64,000 nucleotides of DNA from Labrenzia sp. VG12 (GCF_002237595.1 NZ_CP022529.1:3844001-3908000); one strand, 5' to 3'; numbered from the stretch's first letter, positions 43,818 to 53,203 are shown. The notes: generated from the letters alone by a model not told the origin. Numbers and translations: made by a program.

Positions 43818-44861
43818 TCATTCCTCCAACCGGAACCGCAAGAACAGCGTCCGCTGCAGGATCGAGCGATTGTCATCGGAAACGAGCGTCAGGATCGTGT
43901 CGCCAGCTTCCGTCTGGTGAATGGCAAGCGCTTCCATGTTGTCGATCTGGGTATTGAAATCCGCTTCCAGCAAAAGCTCGCCCTCGATCACCGCATCGGC
44001 CTTGAGGTCTTCCGCCGCGATCCGGCGCAGGCGCAGCCCGATCAGGTCCCGCAGGCTGAAGCGCCGCTCCATGACAATCAGGTCGCCATTGGGCAGGAAG
44101 GCGGCGTCCGTCGCGTCGAAACGGTCCTGGCGCTGCAAGGTGAAACGCTTGGAACCGGACGGCCCGATGATATAGCCGGTCAGGTCATGCAGGCCGCTCT
44201 GCGCGGATTCGGCGATCGCGATCAGGTTGCCGTGATGTGGGCTGCCTTCCGGCGCCGCGGCAAGGGACTCAAGCCCCGCATTGCGCGGCAACTTGCGGGC
44301 ACTCTCCGGCAGGGCCACTTCGCCAATCATCTTTTCCCGCCCCGTCGAAAGCGGCCAGGGATAGTGATAGACCGCATTGCGGGTTTCCGCCGTCACATAT
44401 AGGCCTGACCCATCCAGGGTCAGCGCCTCCGTGTCGTGTCCCCAGCGGGCCGTCAGGGTTTTGCCGTCCGCGCCCAGCAACGGGGCGAAGCGAATGTCCT
44501 TCAGATCGAGCGGTGTACCGTCTGCTTCCTGCTCGACCTTGCCGGTCACCCAGTGACCATTGTCGGTCACCGCCAGAAACCGGTTGCCACCGTCCAGACT
44601 GATCAGCCCGGAGAGACCGCCGATCTTGCGATCAGACGCCAGCACCTCCAGGCCACCCAGGAAAGTCAGCTTGCCGAAACGGGTATCGTCACGCCCGATA
44701 TGGAACGTTTCGATCGGTTTTGTACGGGACTTGACCGGCTCGCCTTCTGACAGAAGATCCTGCGCGAAGGCGGATGGCAGCGGCATGGACAGCACGGCAG
44801 CGATGACACATCCGGCAAGCCTGACCAGACCGCTCCGATGCCGCCCCTCTGCCATGCTCAT
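43818..44861 (-). CDS. Secreted esterase-like/phytase-like beta-propeller protein
   Basis: A 347-residue exported protein. The signal peptide ends near residue 33 (SAFA-Q). The rest has phytase-like (esterase-like activity of phytase) blocks: GGLSGLISLDGGNRFLAVTDNGHW, DTEALTLDGSGLYVTAE, LPRNAGLESLAAAPEG, DRFDATDAAFLPNGDLIVMERR and IDNMEALAIHQ. The family folds as a propeller and hydrolyses phosphoesters or binds calcium in some members. It lies 9 bp after cobT and might be read with that operon. Substrate unknown. Confidence 0.82.
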   Translation of the reverse strand: MSMAEGRHRSGLVRLAGCVIAAVLSMPLPSAFAQDLLSEGEPVKSRTKPIETFHIGRDDTRFGKLTFLGGLEVLASDRKIGGLSGLISLDGGNRFLAVTDNGHWVTGKVEQEADGTPLDLKDIRFAPLLGADGKTLTARWGHDTEALTLDGSGLYVTAETRNAVYHYPWPLSTGREKMIGEVALPESARKLPRNAGLESLAAAPEGSPHHGNLIAIAESAQSGLHDLTGYIIGPSGSKRFTLQRQDRFDATDAAFLPNGDLIVMERRFSLRDLIGLRLRRIAAEDLKADAVIEGELLLEADFNTQIDNMEALAIHQTEAGDTILTLVSDDNRSILQRTLFLRFRLEE

Positions 44862-44869
44862 TCCCGCTT

Positions 44870-46780
44870 CTACCGCCGGCCGGCCCGGCGACGCCCGCCG
44901 CGGCCGGCAAACGGATCAACGACTTCGTCGTCAAACAGATCGGCGAGCTGGTCGGTCATGGCCCCTGCGAGCTCTTCGGCATCGACAATGGTCACCGCGC
45001 GCCGATAGTAGCGGGTCACGTCATGGCCTATGCCGATGGCAATCAGCTCCACCGGTGACCTTGTTTCGATGTCCTCGATCACGTAGCGCAGGTGACGCTC
45101 CAGATAGTTGCCCGGATTGACTGACAGCGTCGTGTCGTCGACCGGCGCACCATCGGAGATCATCATCAGGATCCGGCGCTGTTCCGGGCGCGCCAGCAAT
45201 CGTTCATGCGCCCAGATCAGCGCTTCACCGTCGATGTTTTCCTTGAGCAGACCTTCGCGCATCATCAGGCCAAGATTGCGCCTCGCACGCCGCCAGGGCG
45301 CATCGGCGGACTTGTAGATGATGTGGCGCAGGTCGTTGAGGCGGCCCGGGGTCGGTGGCTTGCCGGCGCCGATCCAGCTCTCGCGCGACTGACCACCCTT
45401 CCAGGCCTTGGTGGTGAAGCCGAGGATCTCGACCTTGACGCCGCACCGCTCCAGTGTGCGCGCCAGGATGTCGGCACAGGTGGCTGCAACCGTGATCGGC
45501 CGGCCACGCATGGAGCCGGAATTGTCCAGAAGCAGCGTCACGACCGTGTCGCGGAAATTGGTGTCCCGCTCCTGTTTGAAGGCCAGCGGTGACATCGGGT
45601 CCGTCACTGCGCGGGTGAGACGCGCCGTGTCGAGCAGACCTTCTTCCAGGTCGAAATCCCAGGCGCGGTTCTGCTGCGCCATCAGCTTTCTCTGCAGGCG
45701 GTTGGCGAGACGGGCGACGGCGCCCTGAAGATGGGTCAGCTGCTTGTCCAGAAAGCCCCGCAGGCGGTCCAGTTCGGCCGTGTCGCAGAGTTCTTCGGCG
45801 GTGACCGTCTCGTCGAACTGATAGGTGAAGATCCGGTAGTCGGATTCCGGCCGGTTGGACAGCGAACTGTCCGGACGATCGCTCTCGCCGGGCTCTTCGG
45901 TGTCCTCCGCCATGTCCTGTTCGGCGAAGTCTTCCATGTCGGCTTCGGCGGCTTCCGTATCGCCGCTGTCCTGCTCCTCGCCAGACAGTTCCATTTCCTG
46001 CGGAGAAGCTTCCTGCTCGCCGCTGTCCTCTTCGCTGTCGTCGCCGGTTTCGGCTTCGTCGTTGTTGCCGTCGTCCTCGTTCTGGTCCGGATCCATGTCC
46101 TCATCGTGATCACCGAGTTCATCGGCCATGTCGAGCGACTTCAGGACGTCGCGCAGTCGCGAGGCAAAGCTGTTCTGGTCCTCGACCTCCGCTTCCAGGC
46201 GATCGAGATCGGCACCGGCCTTGTCCTCGATCCAGCCGCGCCACATGTCGACGAGCTTTTCCGCGCTTTCCGGTGGACGGGCGCCGGTCAGGCGCTCACG
46301 CACCATCAGCGACAGGGCGTCCTGCAGCGGCGCCTCTTCCCGGCTGGAAATGTCCGGTGCACCGGACTTGCGGAACCGGTCGTCAAGCATCACGGAGAGG
46401 TTTTCGGCAACGCCCTGCATGCGCCGCGCCCCGACAGCCTCACAGCGCGCCTGTTCCACGGCCTCGAAGATCGCCCTGGCTTCCGCGCCCTGCGGCAGGT
46501 TCTTCGCGTGCACGGCCTTGTCGTGGCAGGCAATGCGCAGCGCCATACTGTCGGACATGCCGCGCGTGACCGCGATATCGCGCGCGCTTACCTTGCGCGG
46601 TGGCTCGGGCAAACGGGCCGAGGTCCCGGAAATGCCGGGCCGGTCGCCGGAAAAGATGACTTCCAGTTCCGGCTCGCCGGAAATCGCCCGCATGGTGCCG
46701 CTCACCGACTGTTTGAACGGCTCGGTGCTTGGAGCGGGCTTGTTGCCCGGAAGGGAATTGCTGCCTGGCCGCGGCGCCAT
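44870..46780 (-). CDS. cobT: Aerobic cobaltochelatase subunit CobT
   Basis: A 636-residue subunit of the ATP-driven chelatase CobNST that inserts cobalt into hydrogenobyrinic acid a,c-diamide in aerobic B12 synthesis. The N-terminal domain (about 1-200) includes GDRPGISGTSARLPEPP. The central segment (about 215-315) is very acidic (Asp/Glu repeats) as in family members. The C-terminal von Willebrand A domain has the metal site DNSGSMRG (about residue 415) and late ILMMISDGAP. CobS, encoded 7 bp upstream, is its AAA+ partner. CobN is not in the window. Confidence 0.95.
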   Translation of the reverse strand: MAPRPGSNSLPGNKPAPSTEPFKQSVSGTMRAISGEPELEVIFSGDRPGISGTSARLPEPPRKVSARDIAVTRGMSDSMALRIACHDKAVHAKNLPQGAEARAIFEAVEQARCEAVGARRMQGVAENLSVMLDDRFRKSGAPDISSREEAPLQDALSLMVRERLTGARPPESAEKLVDMWRGWIEDKAGADLDRLEAEVEDQNSFASRLRDVLKSLDMADELGDHDEDMDPDQNEDDGNNDEAETGDDSEEDSGEQEASPQEMELSGEEQDSGDTEAAEADMEDFAEQDMAEDTEEPGESDRPDSSLSNRPESDYRIFTYQFDETVTAEELCDTAELDRLRGFLDKQLTHLQGAVARLANRLQRKLMAQQNRAWDFDLEEGLLDTARLTRAVTDPMSPLAFKQERDTNFRDTVVTLLLDNSGSMRGRPITVAATCADILARTLERCGVKVEILGFTTKAWKGGQSRESWIGAGKPPTPGRLNDLRHIIYKSADAPWRRARRNLGLMMREGLLKENIDGEALIWAHERLLARPEQRRILMMISDGAPVDDTTLSVNPGNYLERHLRYVIEDIETRSPVELIAIGIGHDVTRYYRRAVTIVDAEELAGAMTDQLADLFDDEVVDPFAGRGGRRRAGRR

Positions 46781-46787
46781 CTTGACC

Positions 46788-47774
46788 TCAGCTCATGACA
46801 ACGTTGACGGAGGATTCCGGCAGATCTTCGCCGAAGCAGCGCTGATAGAACTCGGCCACAAGCGACTGTTCCATGTCGTCACACTTGTTGAGGAAGGTCA
46901 GACGGAAGGCAAAGCCGACATCTCCGAAGATGTCCGCGTTTTCAGCCCAGGTGATCACGGTCCGCGGGCTCATCACCGTCGACAGGTCACCATTGATGAA
47001 AGCGTTCCGGGTCATGTCGGCAAGACGCACCATCTTGGAGACGGTGTTGCGGCCTTCGTCGGTCTGGAAGTGCTTGGCCTTCGACAGCACGATATCGACC
47101 TCGTTGTCATGCGGCAGATAGTTCAGCGTCGTCACGATCGACCAGCGGTCCATCTGGGCCTGGTTGATCTGCTGGGTGCCGTGATAAAGGCCGGATGTGT
47201 CGCCGAGGCCGACCGTGTTGGCGGTGGCAAACAGACGGAAGGCGGCGTGCGGACGAATGACGCGGCTCTGGTCCAGCAGGGTCAGGCGGCCGGAGGATTC
47301 CAGGATCCGCTGGATCACGAACATCACATCCGGGCGGCCGGCGTCATATTCATCGAACACCAGCGCCACATTGTGCTGGTAGGCCCAGGGCAGGATGCCG
47401 TCCTTGAACTCGGTGACCTGCTGGCCGTCGCGGATCACGATCGCGTCCTTGCCGACCAGGTCGATGCGGGAGATGTGACTGTCCAGGTTGACGCGGATAC
47501 ACGGCCAGTTGAGACGCGCGGCAACCTGCTCGATATGCGTCGATTTGCCCGTGCCGTGATAGCCGGTGACCATCACCCGGCGGTTGTGGGCAAAGCCGGC
47601 CAGGATCGCCAGGGTGGTTGCCCGGTCGAACAGGTAATCCTCATCACGCTCGGGCACATGCTCGGACGGCGCGGAGAATGCCGGCACCTTGAGGTCGGAC
47701 TTGAACCCGAAAACCTCTTCTACAGAAACTTCAGTATCCGGCATGGCCATGGCCGCAGTCGTCGTCTCAGTCAT
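46788..47774 (-). CDS. cobS: Aerobic cobaltochelatase subunit CobS (AAA+)
   Basis: A 328-residue AAA+ ATPase that powers cobalt insertion. The Walker A is GYHGTGKSTHIEQ (about residue 83), Walker B is ALVFDEYDAGRPD, sensor 1 is LFATANTVGLGD, and the insert FRLTFLNKCDD follows. ATG 47774 (METT-type start TETTTAAM) has GGAGGA 3-5 nt upstream. The frame also opens 12 codons earlier. It is the middle gene of a dnaJ-like, cobS, cobT run, which is characteristic of rhizobial-type genomes. Confidence 0.96.
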   Translation of the reverse strand: MTETTTAAMAMPDTEVSVEEVFGFKSDLKVPAFSAPSEHVPERDEDYLFDRATTLAILAGFAHNRRVMVTGYHGTGKSTHIEQVAARLNWPCIRVNLDSHISRIDLVGKDAIVIRDGQQVTEFKDGILPWAYQHNVALVFDEYDAGRPDVMFVIQRILESSGRLTLLDQSRVIRPHAAFRLFATANTVGLGDTSGLYHGTQQINQAQMDRWSIVTTLNYLPHDNEVDIVLSKAKHFQTDEGRNTVSKMVRLADMTRNAFINGDLSTVMSPRTVITWAENADIFGDVGFAFRLTFLNKCDDMEQSLVAEFYQRCFGEDLPESSVNVVMS

Positions 47775-47838
47775 CAGTCCTCCGCTGTCCCGTGACACGG
47801 GAAGGGTCAAATGGGGAAAGCCGGCAAGACCTGCAGGC

Positions 47839-48429
47839 TTAAAGGAAACCGGCTTTTTTCAGGACGTTATAGGCCTGAATGATCTCCCGCAGGCGGTCTT
47901 CGGAAGACCTGTCACCGCCATTGGCATCCGGATGGTTAAGCTTTACCAGCTCCTTATAGCGCGCTTTGATTTCCGCGCCACGGGCTGTGTAGGGCAGATT
48001 GAGCACATCCAGGGACCGTTTTTCAAGCGTTAGTAGCTTTCTTTGCCGCGGCCGGCGTGCCTGTTCGGCGCGCCGTTGCGCATTTGCACGCATCCCCGAG
48101 CGCGGATCGTAGCCGTCCGGACCGTCGGCAGCCTGCTTGTTGACACCCATCTTCCAGGTCGGCCGGTGGCCGGTCAGGCTGTCCTTCTGGTAGGAACGCA
48201 CGTCATCGTCGCCCATGCCGGTGAAATAGTTGTAGGACTTGTTGTATTCGCGAACGTGATCGACACAGAAATGGAAATACTGGCCTTCCCGGTCGCGCCC
48301 CTTCGGTGCACGGTGCATGCCCGGCCGTTTGCATCCCGGATGATCGCAGACGGGATGCCGTCCTTCTTCGGCGCGTTCCTTGTCCGGCTTGACCCGGATA
48401 CCGTCGAAAATTTTTGAATCCAGTTTCAT
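47839..48429 (-). CDS. J-domain protein next to cobS
   Basis: A 196-residue co-chaperone-like protein. The N-terminal half has a Cys/His cluster (CDHPGCKRPGMHRAP...HFCVDHVREYN), which may bind a metal. The C-terminal J domain (about 135-194) reads LNLPYTARGAEIKARYKELVKLNHPDANGGD with the HPD triad. It would stimulate DnaK on a specific client, and its location before cobS suggests a role in cobaltochelatase assembly, which is inference. ATG 48429 is preferred over 48465 by the conserved MKLDSKIFD start. No strong ribosome site. Confidence 0.88.
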   Translation of the reverse strand: MKLDSKIFDGIRVKPDKERAEEGRHPVCDHPGCKRPGMHRAPKGRDREGQYFHFCVDHVREYNKSYNYFTGMGDDDVRSYQKDSLTGHRPTWKMGVNKQAADGPDGYDPRSGMRANAQRRAEQARRPRQRKLLTLEKRSLDVLNLPYTARGAEIKARYKELVKLNHPDANGGDRSSEDRLREIIQAYNVLKKAGFL

Positions 48430-48607
48430 GCGGCAGACTATCGAAGTCCCTTGAGGCGCGGGCAAGCCGCGCTTGGTTGCAATGTCCGGGTATCCAAAGC
48501 TAATTTCCAGCTTCCGGCCCCGGAAAACGGTCAGCCAGCGACATTACCAGCCAGCGCAAGCCGCGCCTAGACTTGAACTTTCAAAAGCAAGGCCACACGT
48601 TAGATTC

Positions 48608-48865
48608 ATGAGCATGAAACAGACCATCACCGACAAGCTCACGGCGGCTTTCGACCCCACTTTTCTCAATGTCATTGACGAGTCCGAGAACCATCGCGGG
48701 CACGGCGGCTGGCGCGAAGGCGGCGAGACCCATTTCAGGGTTCAGATCGCCGCGCCTGCCTTTGAAGGCATGAACCGGGTCGCACAGCACAGGGCCATCA
48801 ATGACACTCTCACCGAAGAACTGAAGGCAAGCGTGCACGCACTTGCCATCGAGGTGAAACGCTAG
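48608..48865 (+). CDS. bolA: BolA family protein
   Basis: An 85-residue BolA/IbaG protein that works with monothiol glutaredoxins in iron-sulfur handling or as a transcription factor. The pattern includes LTAAFDPTFLNVIDESENHRGHGG (a His in the ligand loop), ETHFRVQIAAPAFEGMNRVAQHRAIND and a helical end. ATG 48608 or 48614 are both possible. It is divergent from the J-domain gene 178 bp away, an arrangement I know from related genomes. Confidence 0.93.
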   Translation: MSMKQTITDKLTAAFDPTFLNVIDESENHRGHGGWREGGETHFRVQIAAPAFEGMNRVAQHRAINDTLTEELKASVHALAIEVKR

Positions 48866-48969
48866 GCGACCAGTTCCGAGCGCCCGTCATCGGATCACCT
48901 TAAACACTTCATTAAGTCGAAAAACTGCAATTGAAATTCATTGAAGATTTCTGAAGAAAGATAAGAGAG

Positions 48970-48989
48970 CCTTGCTTACGCAAGGAGAG
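48970..48989 (+). promoter_or_regulatory. Hairpin that hides the ribosome site of the solute-binding protein gene
   Basis: CCTTGC (48970-48975), loop TTAC and GCAAGG (48980-48985) form a perfect 6-bp stem, and AAGGAGAG within its 3' arm is the Shine-Dalgarno sequence for the ATG at 48995. GAGC/GCTC can extend the stem with a bulge. Translation could depend on opening it. Confidence 0.45.
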
Positions 48990-48994
48990 CTCTG

Positions 48995-49723
48995 ATGTCT
49001 TTTCCAGTTTTTCTTTCAGCGTTGTTGGCGCTCCTTCTAACGCCGATTTCAGCGTCGGGTGAAACCTGGCTTGCCAGCTCGGAAACGGACTTTCCGCCCT
49101 ACAATTTTCCGGCGGGCGGAAAACATGTCGGCATCGACACGGAGATCGTTCAACGGGTCATCGACGGCATGGGAGAACAGGTCCTTTTTGTTCAACTGCC
49201 CTGGAAACGGGTCGTGCAAAGCGTTGAACAAAATGAAGTCGACCTCGGTTTCCAGTTCGTTGGTACAAAAGAACGGTTCGAAAAGTTCAACATGGTCGGC
49301 CCGTTTCGGGAAGGCATCACGACTTTCATGTTGCCCAGGGACAGTGTGATCGAGTTTTCGTCCCTGAAGGAACTCAAAGGCTATCTGATCGGCACGGTTC
49401 GCGGATATGCCTACGAAGAGGAATTTGACCGGGCCGACTACCTGAAGAAGGAGGAGGCCACCGACAACGAGACCAATGTACGCAAACTGGCGGCCGGCCG
49501 CCTGCACATGATTGTCGGCGACCGCGACACGCTCGCCTTCCTTGCCAAACGGCTTGGCCTGTCAGACCGTTTCAGATTCGCCGACACGCCACTGGCCGTG
49601 GTGCCCCGCTACATTGCCTTTCCAAAAGCCCGCAGCGACCAGGCAGCCGCCTTCGCGCAAAAGCTGGAGGAAATAAAGGCCAGCGGAGACATACAGTCCA
49701 TCATCGAGAAATACACGCGCTGA
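48995..49723 (+). CDS. Periplasmic solute-binding protein, family 3 (amino-acid type)
   Basis: A 242-residue binding protein. The signal peptide ends near residue 22 (ASG-E). The family-3 pattern includes FPPYNFPAGGKHVGIDTEIVQRV, VEQNEVDLGFQFVGTKERFEKF, LKELKGYLIGTVRGYAY and DTPLAVVPRYIAF, closing with IKASGDIQSIIEKY. It normally delivers amino acids to an ABC permease. No permease or ATPase gene is near, so it may be an orphan or a sensor partner. A hairpin covers its ribosome site. Confidence 0.88.
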   Translation: MSFPVFLSALLALLLTPISASGETWLASSETDFPPYNFPAGGKHVGIDTEIVQRVIDGMGEQVLFVQLPWKRVVQSVEQNEVDLGFQFVGTKERFEKFNMVGPFREGITTFMLPRDSVIEFSSLKELKGYLIGTVRGYAYEEEFDRADYLKKEEATDNETNVRKLAAGRLHMIVGDRDTLAFLAKRLGLSDRFRFADTPLAVVPRYIAFPKARSDQAAAFAQKLEEIKASGDIQSIIEKYTR

Positions 49724-49736
49724 CCGGGAGATCGGG

Positions 49737-51068
49737 TCAGGTTGCCTGCGCCCCGGACACCGCCGTCATGGTCGGTTGCGGGGCCGCTGGCACCTTGCCC
49801 GCTCCTAGCGGCATGATCCTGAGCCTTGTGATCCGGTTCTTTTCCCGCCGCAGCACCGTGAAGCGGAAGCCGTGGAAGGTGAAGATCTGGCGTTCATCCG
49901 GAATCATGCGCGCTTCGTGGATGACAAGCCCGGCGATTGTGGTCGCCTCATCATCCGGCAGGCTCCAGTCTGCTGCGCGATTGAGGTCCCGGATCGGCAC
50001 GGACCCATCGACAATCACGGAGCCATCCGCCTGCGGCCGGAGGCCTTCGAGCTCGACATCATGCTCGTCGGCAATCTCGCCGACGATTTCCTCAAGTATG
50101 TCTTCCAGCGTGACCAGACCCATCACCTCACCATATTCGTCGACAACAAGGGCAAAGTGGGACTTGTGACGCAGGAACGCATTGAGCTGGTCCTGCAGGC
50201 TTGTCGTATCGGGAACGAACCAGGCCGGGGCGGCGATATCCAGGACGTTGATCTTGGTCGCGTCCCCACGGGCTGCGTTCAAAGCGCGCAACAGGTCCTT
50301 GGCATGCAGCACGCCAATGAAATTGTCGCTTTCGCCGCGCCAGAGCGGCAGACGGGTGTAGGGAGACGCAAGCGCGGCATTCACCAGGTTGTCCGGATCG
50401 TCATCCGCGTTGAGGGCCACCATGTTGGTCCGGTGAACCATGACGTCTGAAACTTCCAGCTCCGCCAGATCCAGAAGACCGCCCAGCCGGTCGCGTTCGC
50501 CCTTTTCCAGGCCGCCCTCGATGTGCTGCAGGTCAACCGCGCCGCGCAACTCTTCATGGGCGGACAGGATCGAGGCATCGTCTCCAACAGTGACGCCGAC
50601 CAGTTTTAGGATCGCGCGCACGATCCATTCGACACCGACAACCACCGGACCGAACACGGCCACGACGACACGTACGATCGGCGAAACGGTGACAGCGAAA
50701 CGCTCCGGATTGGAAATCGCCCAGGTCTTCGGCAGCACTTCGGCAAAGACCAGAACAAGCGCGGTCATGACAAGGGTTGCGATCGCAACACCTGCCTCGC
50801 CGAACAGCGTCAGGAACACCGTGGTTGCAAGGGCTGAAGCCAGAATGTTGACCAGGTTGTTGCCAAGCAGCAGGGCCCCGATGAGGCGTTCCCGGTTGGC
50901 AATCAGCGCACTTACGACCCGGGCGCGCCAATCACCCGTTTTCTCCAGCTGGTGAATGCGCGCGCGCGATGCCGCGGTCAGAGCGGTTTCGGACCCGGAA
51001 AAGAAGCCGGACAGAAACAGAAGCACAAAGATGGCGGCAATCGCCAGCCAGAGAGCCGTGTCCGTCAT
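49737..51068 (-). CDS. CNNM/CorC (HlyC/CorC) family transporter with CBS pair
   Basis: A 443-residue membrane protein. The N-terminal DUF21 domain (about 1-185, three or four helices) has LSGFFSGSETALTAASRARI and LIGALLLGNNLVNILASALATT. Two CBS modules follow (about 215-330, ESDNFIGVLHAKDLLRAL and LVVDEYGEVMGLVTLEDILEEIVGEI), then a CorC_HlyC C-terminal domain (about 345-425). It is linked to magnesium or cobalt efflux. The gene starts 4 bp inside the aroB stop (ATGA), so it belongs to an aroK-aroB operon, which is often seen in alphaproteobacteria. Confidence 0.92.
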   Translation of the reverse strand: MTDTALWLAIAAIFVLLFLSGFFSGSETALTAASRARIHQLEKTGDWRARVVSALIANRERLIGALLLGNNLVNILASALATTVFLTLFGEAGVAIATLVMTALVLVFAEVLPKTWAISNPERFAVTVSPIVRVVVAVFGPVVVGVEWIVRAILKLVGVTVGDDASILSAHEELRGAVDLQHIEGGLEKGERDRLGGLLDLAELEVSDVMVHRTNMVALNADDDPDNLVNAALASPYTRLPLWRGESDNFIGVLHAKDLLRALNAARGDATKINVLDIAAPAWFVPDTTSLQDQLNAFLRHKSHFALVVDEYGEVMGLVTLEDILEEIVGEIADEHDVELEGLRPQADGSVIVDGSVPIRDLNRAADWSLPDDEATTIAGLVIHEARMIPDERQIFTFHGFRFTVLRREKNRITRLRIMPLGAGKVPAAPQPTMTAVSGAQAT

Positions 51069-52213
51069 GCGTCAAGTTTCTCCTTCAGGAACTCCGAGAC
51101 AACTGCAGGATCGACACCTTTTTCGACAAATGCCTCGCCGATACCTCGTGTCAGAATGAAAGTTAGGGCGCCGCGGCTGACTTTCTTGTCCTGCGCAATG
51201 ATATCCATGAAGGTATCCACTGGCGGCAACTGCCCCGGAATGGCCTGAACCGTCACCGGCAGCCCAACGTCCGTCAGGTGCTTGTGCACACGCGCCACCG
51301 TGTCGGCATCGATCAGGCCGAGCCGCTCGGAAAACTCGTGCGCCAGCATCATGCCGATGGAAACGCCCTCACCGTGAACCAGCCGTTCGGTCTCATAGGA
51401 AACGGCCGATTCAAGCGCATGACCGAAAGTATGGCCGAGATTAAGCAGCGCCCGGCGGCCGCTCTCCAGTTCATCCGCAGCAACCACATCCGCCTTGGCC
51501 TGGCACGAACGTGCCACGGCTTCGTCCCGCTCCGGACCACCGGCAAAGACCGCCTGCCAGTTTTCCTCAAGCCAGGCAAAGAAATCAGCGTCACCGAGCA
51601 GGCCGTATTTGGCGACTTCCGCATACCCGGCCCGGAATTCGCGCGGTGACAGGGTGTCGAGCACGGCCGTATCGGCCAGCACCAGCGCCGGCTGATGAAA
51701 TGCTCCGATAAGGTTCTTGCCGTGCCGGGAATTGATCCCGGTTTTGCCGCCGACCGAACTGTCCACCTGCGCCAGCAGGCTGGTCGGCACCTGGACAAAG
51801 GCCATGCCGCGCCGAACAGAAGCCGCCACGTAGCCGGTCAGGTCACCGACGACACCGCCACCGAGAGCGACGACCGCGTCGCCCCGTTCAAGACGCGCGG
51901 CCAGGACTTCATCACACAGGCGTTCGAACTGGCTGAAACATTTGGTGCTCTCGCCAGCCGGCACCGTGATGACTGTGTGAACGAGGCCGGCCGCCTTGAG
52001 GCTCTCGGCAAAGGCGATTAGATGCAGACCGGCAACGGTCTCGTCGACCACCACGGCAAGCCGAGCCCCTGGGAGGACTGCTGCAATCTCCGCGCCGGCG
52101 CTCTCGATCACTCCGCGTCCGATGCGGATATCGTAACTGCGGGTATCCAGGTCCACCCGGACCCGATTGTCATCCCGCCCCATCAGGGCGCGGGCCATTA
52201 CCGTATCTGCCAT
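51065..52213 (-). CDS. aroB: 3-dehydroquinate synthase
   Basis: A 382-residue NAD-dependent enzyme, second in the shikimate pathway. Motifs: VALGGGVVGDLTGYVAASVRRG, QVPTSLLAQVDSSVGGKTGINSRHGKNLIGAFHQP, RALLNLGHTFGHALE with metal His, and VHGEGVSIGM. It begins about 18 bp after aroK and ends overlapping the CNNM gene. Length is standard. Confidence 0.97.
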   Translation of the reverse strand: MADTVMARALMGRDDNRVRVDLDTRSYDIRIGRGVIESAGAEIAAVLPGARLAVVVDETVAGLHLIAFAESLKAAGLVHTVITVPAGESTKCFSQFERLCDEVLAARLERGDAVVALGGGVVGDLTGYVAASVRRGMAFVQVPTSLLAQVDSSVGGKTGINSRHGKNLIGAFHQPALVLADTAVLDTLSPREFRAGYAEVAKYGLLGDADFFAWLEENWQAVFAGGPERDEAVARSCQAKADVVAADELESGRRALLNLGHTFGHALESAVSYETERLVHGEGVSIGMMLAHEFSERLGLIDADTVARVHKHLTDVGLPVTVQAIPGQLPPVDTFMDIIAQDKKVSRGALTFILTRGIGEAFVEKGVDPAVVSEFLKEKLDA

Positions 52214-52231
52214 ACCGTCAAGCCATTCAAA

Positions 52232-52879
52232 TCAAGTGACTGATGTCTGCGAGGCTGTCGTATCCTCGCTGTCAAACAAATAGTCCGCCAGGGTGACAAC
52301 GATCTGGTCGACCACTGCCTCGTGCGGCACATCCTTCGAGACCACCGTGAGCGCCGCCTTGCCATAGACCGGCTCCCGGTCGGCCATCAGCTTGCGCATG
52401 GTGCCTTCCGGGTCCGGGTTCTGCAGCAGCGGCCGCGTCGAGCGGCGGCGCACCCGGGCCATCACGGTGTCGAAATCGACCTTGAGCCAGATCGACAGAC
52501 CGTGGGCCCCGATCTCCGACCGGGTTGCCTCGCTCATGAAAGCTCCGCCCCCCGTCGCCAGGACCTGTGGCCCTTCGCGCAGCAGGCGGGCAATCACCCG
52601 CTCCTCGCCGCTGCGAAAATAGGGTTCGCCGTGTTCCGCGAAAATCTCGGCGACCGTCATGTTGGCCGCGCGCTCGATTTCGGTATCGGCGTCGACGAAA
52701 TCAAGACCCAGCCGCTGCGCCAGACGCTTGCCCACCGTCGATTTTCCGCAGCCCATGATACCGACCAGAACGATGGACCGGCCGCCGAGCGCGTGAACCA
52801 GTTCGGCAAGGTCAACGGATTTTGCGTTTTTTCCGGCGGAGCCCTTCTCCGGGCTCCGCAAGTTATCGTTTTTTGTCAT
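52232..52879 (-). CDS. aroK: Shikimate kinase
   Basis: A 215-residue kinase that phosphorylates shikimate. The Walker A GIMGCGKSTVGKRLA is at residues 40-55, followed by FVDADTEIE (shikimate and metal binding), FRSGEERVI, VLATGGGAFM and RPLLQ. The N-terminal 30 residues before GGRSIVLVG and the C-terminal tail are extra to the usual 170-190. It leads the aroK-aroB-CNNM operon and is divergent from the small membrane peptide and xerD. Confidence 0.95.
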   Translation of the reverse strand: MTKNDNLRSPEKGSAGKNAKSVDLAELVHALGGRSIVLVGIMGCGKSTVGKRLAQRLGLDFVDADTEIERAANMTVAEIFAEHGEPYFRSGEERVIARLLREGPQVLATGGGAFMSEATRSEIGAHGLSIWLKVDFDTVMARVRRRSTRPLLQNPDPEGTMRKLMADREPVYGKAALTVVSKDVPHEAVVDQIVVTLADYLFDSEDTTASQTSVT

Positions 52880-53037
52880 GGCGGCGTTTTAGCATATTCG
52901 GCAAAAAAGACACGGGTGAAGTCTCGGACCCAACAACTGCCCGGACCGAAACCCAATTCAGCCAAGACCCTGGTCTTGCGTCGGCCCGGCCCTGTTGAAA
53001 CAATCCGCTATCCGATTCGCTCCTGGAGAGTTCGCAC

Positions 53038-53181
53038 GTGCCAACCCTGACCCGCCTGCTGTTTGTGCTCCTGCTGCTGGGCGCGCTCGGTTACGGTGCG
53101 GTCTATGCGCTGGCGACCTTCGTCGACCCGCGGGAACGGGAAATCGAAATACGCGTGAAAAAAGAAGGGTTCGGCCGGTAG
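53038..53181 (+). CDS. 47-residue single-pass membrane peptide upstream of xerD
   Basis: GTG 53038 has GGAGAG 7-12 nt upstream. The product has a membrane segment MPTLTRLLFVLLLLGALGY (residues 1-26), then VYALATFVDPREREIEIRVKKE, a charged tail ending GFGR. The stop lies 23 bp before the xerD ATG, so the two form an operon. Many related genomes have such a short gene (often mislabelled as a histidine kinase) in this place. No function is known. Confidence 0.72.
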   Translation: MPTLTRLLFVLLLLGALGYGAVYALATFVDPREREIEIRVKKEGFGR

Positions 53182-53203
53182 ACCCGACCGGATTCACGAC
53201 GGC

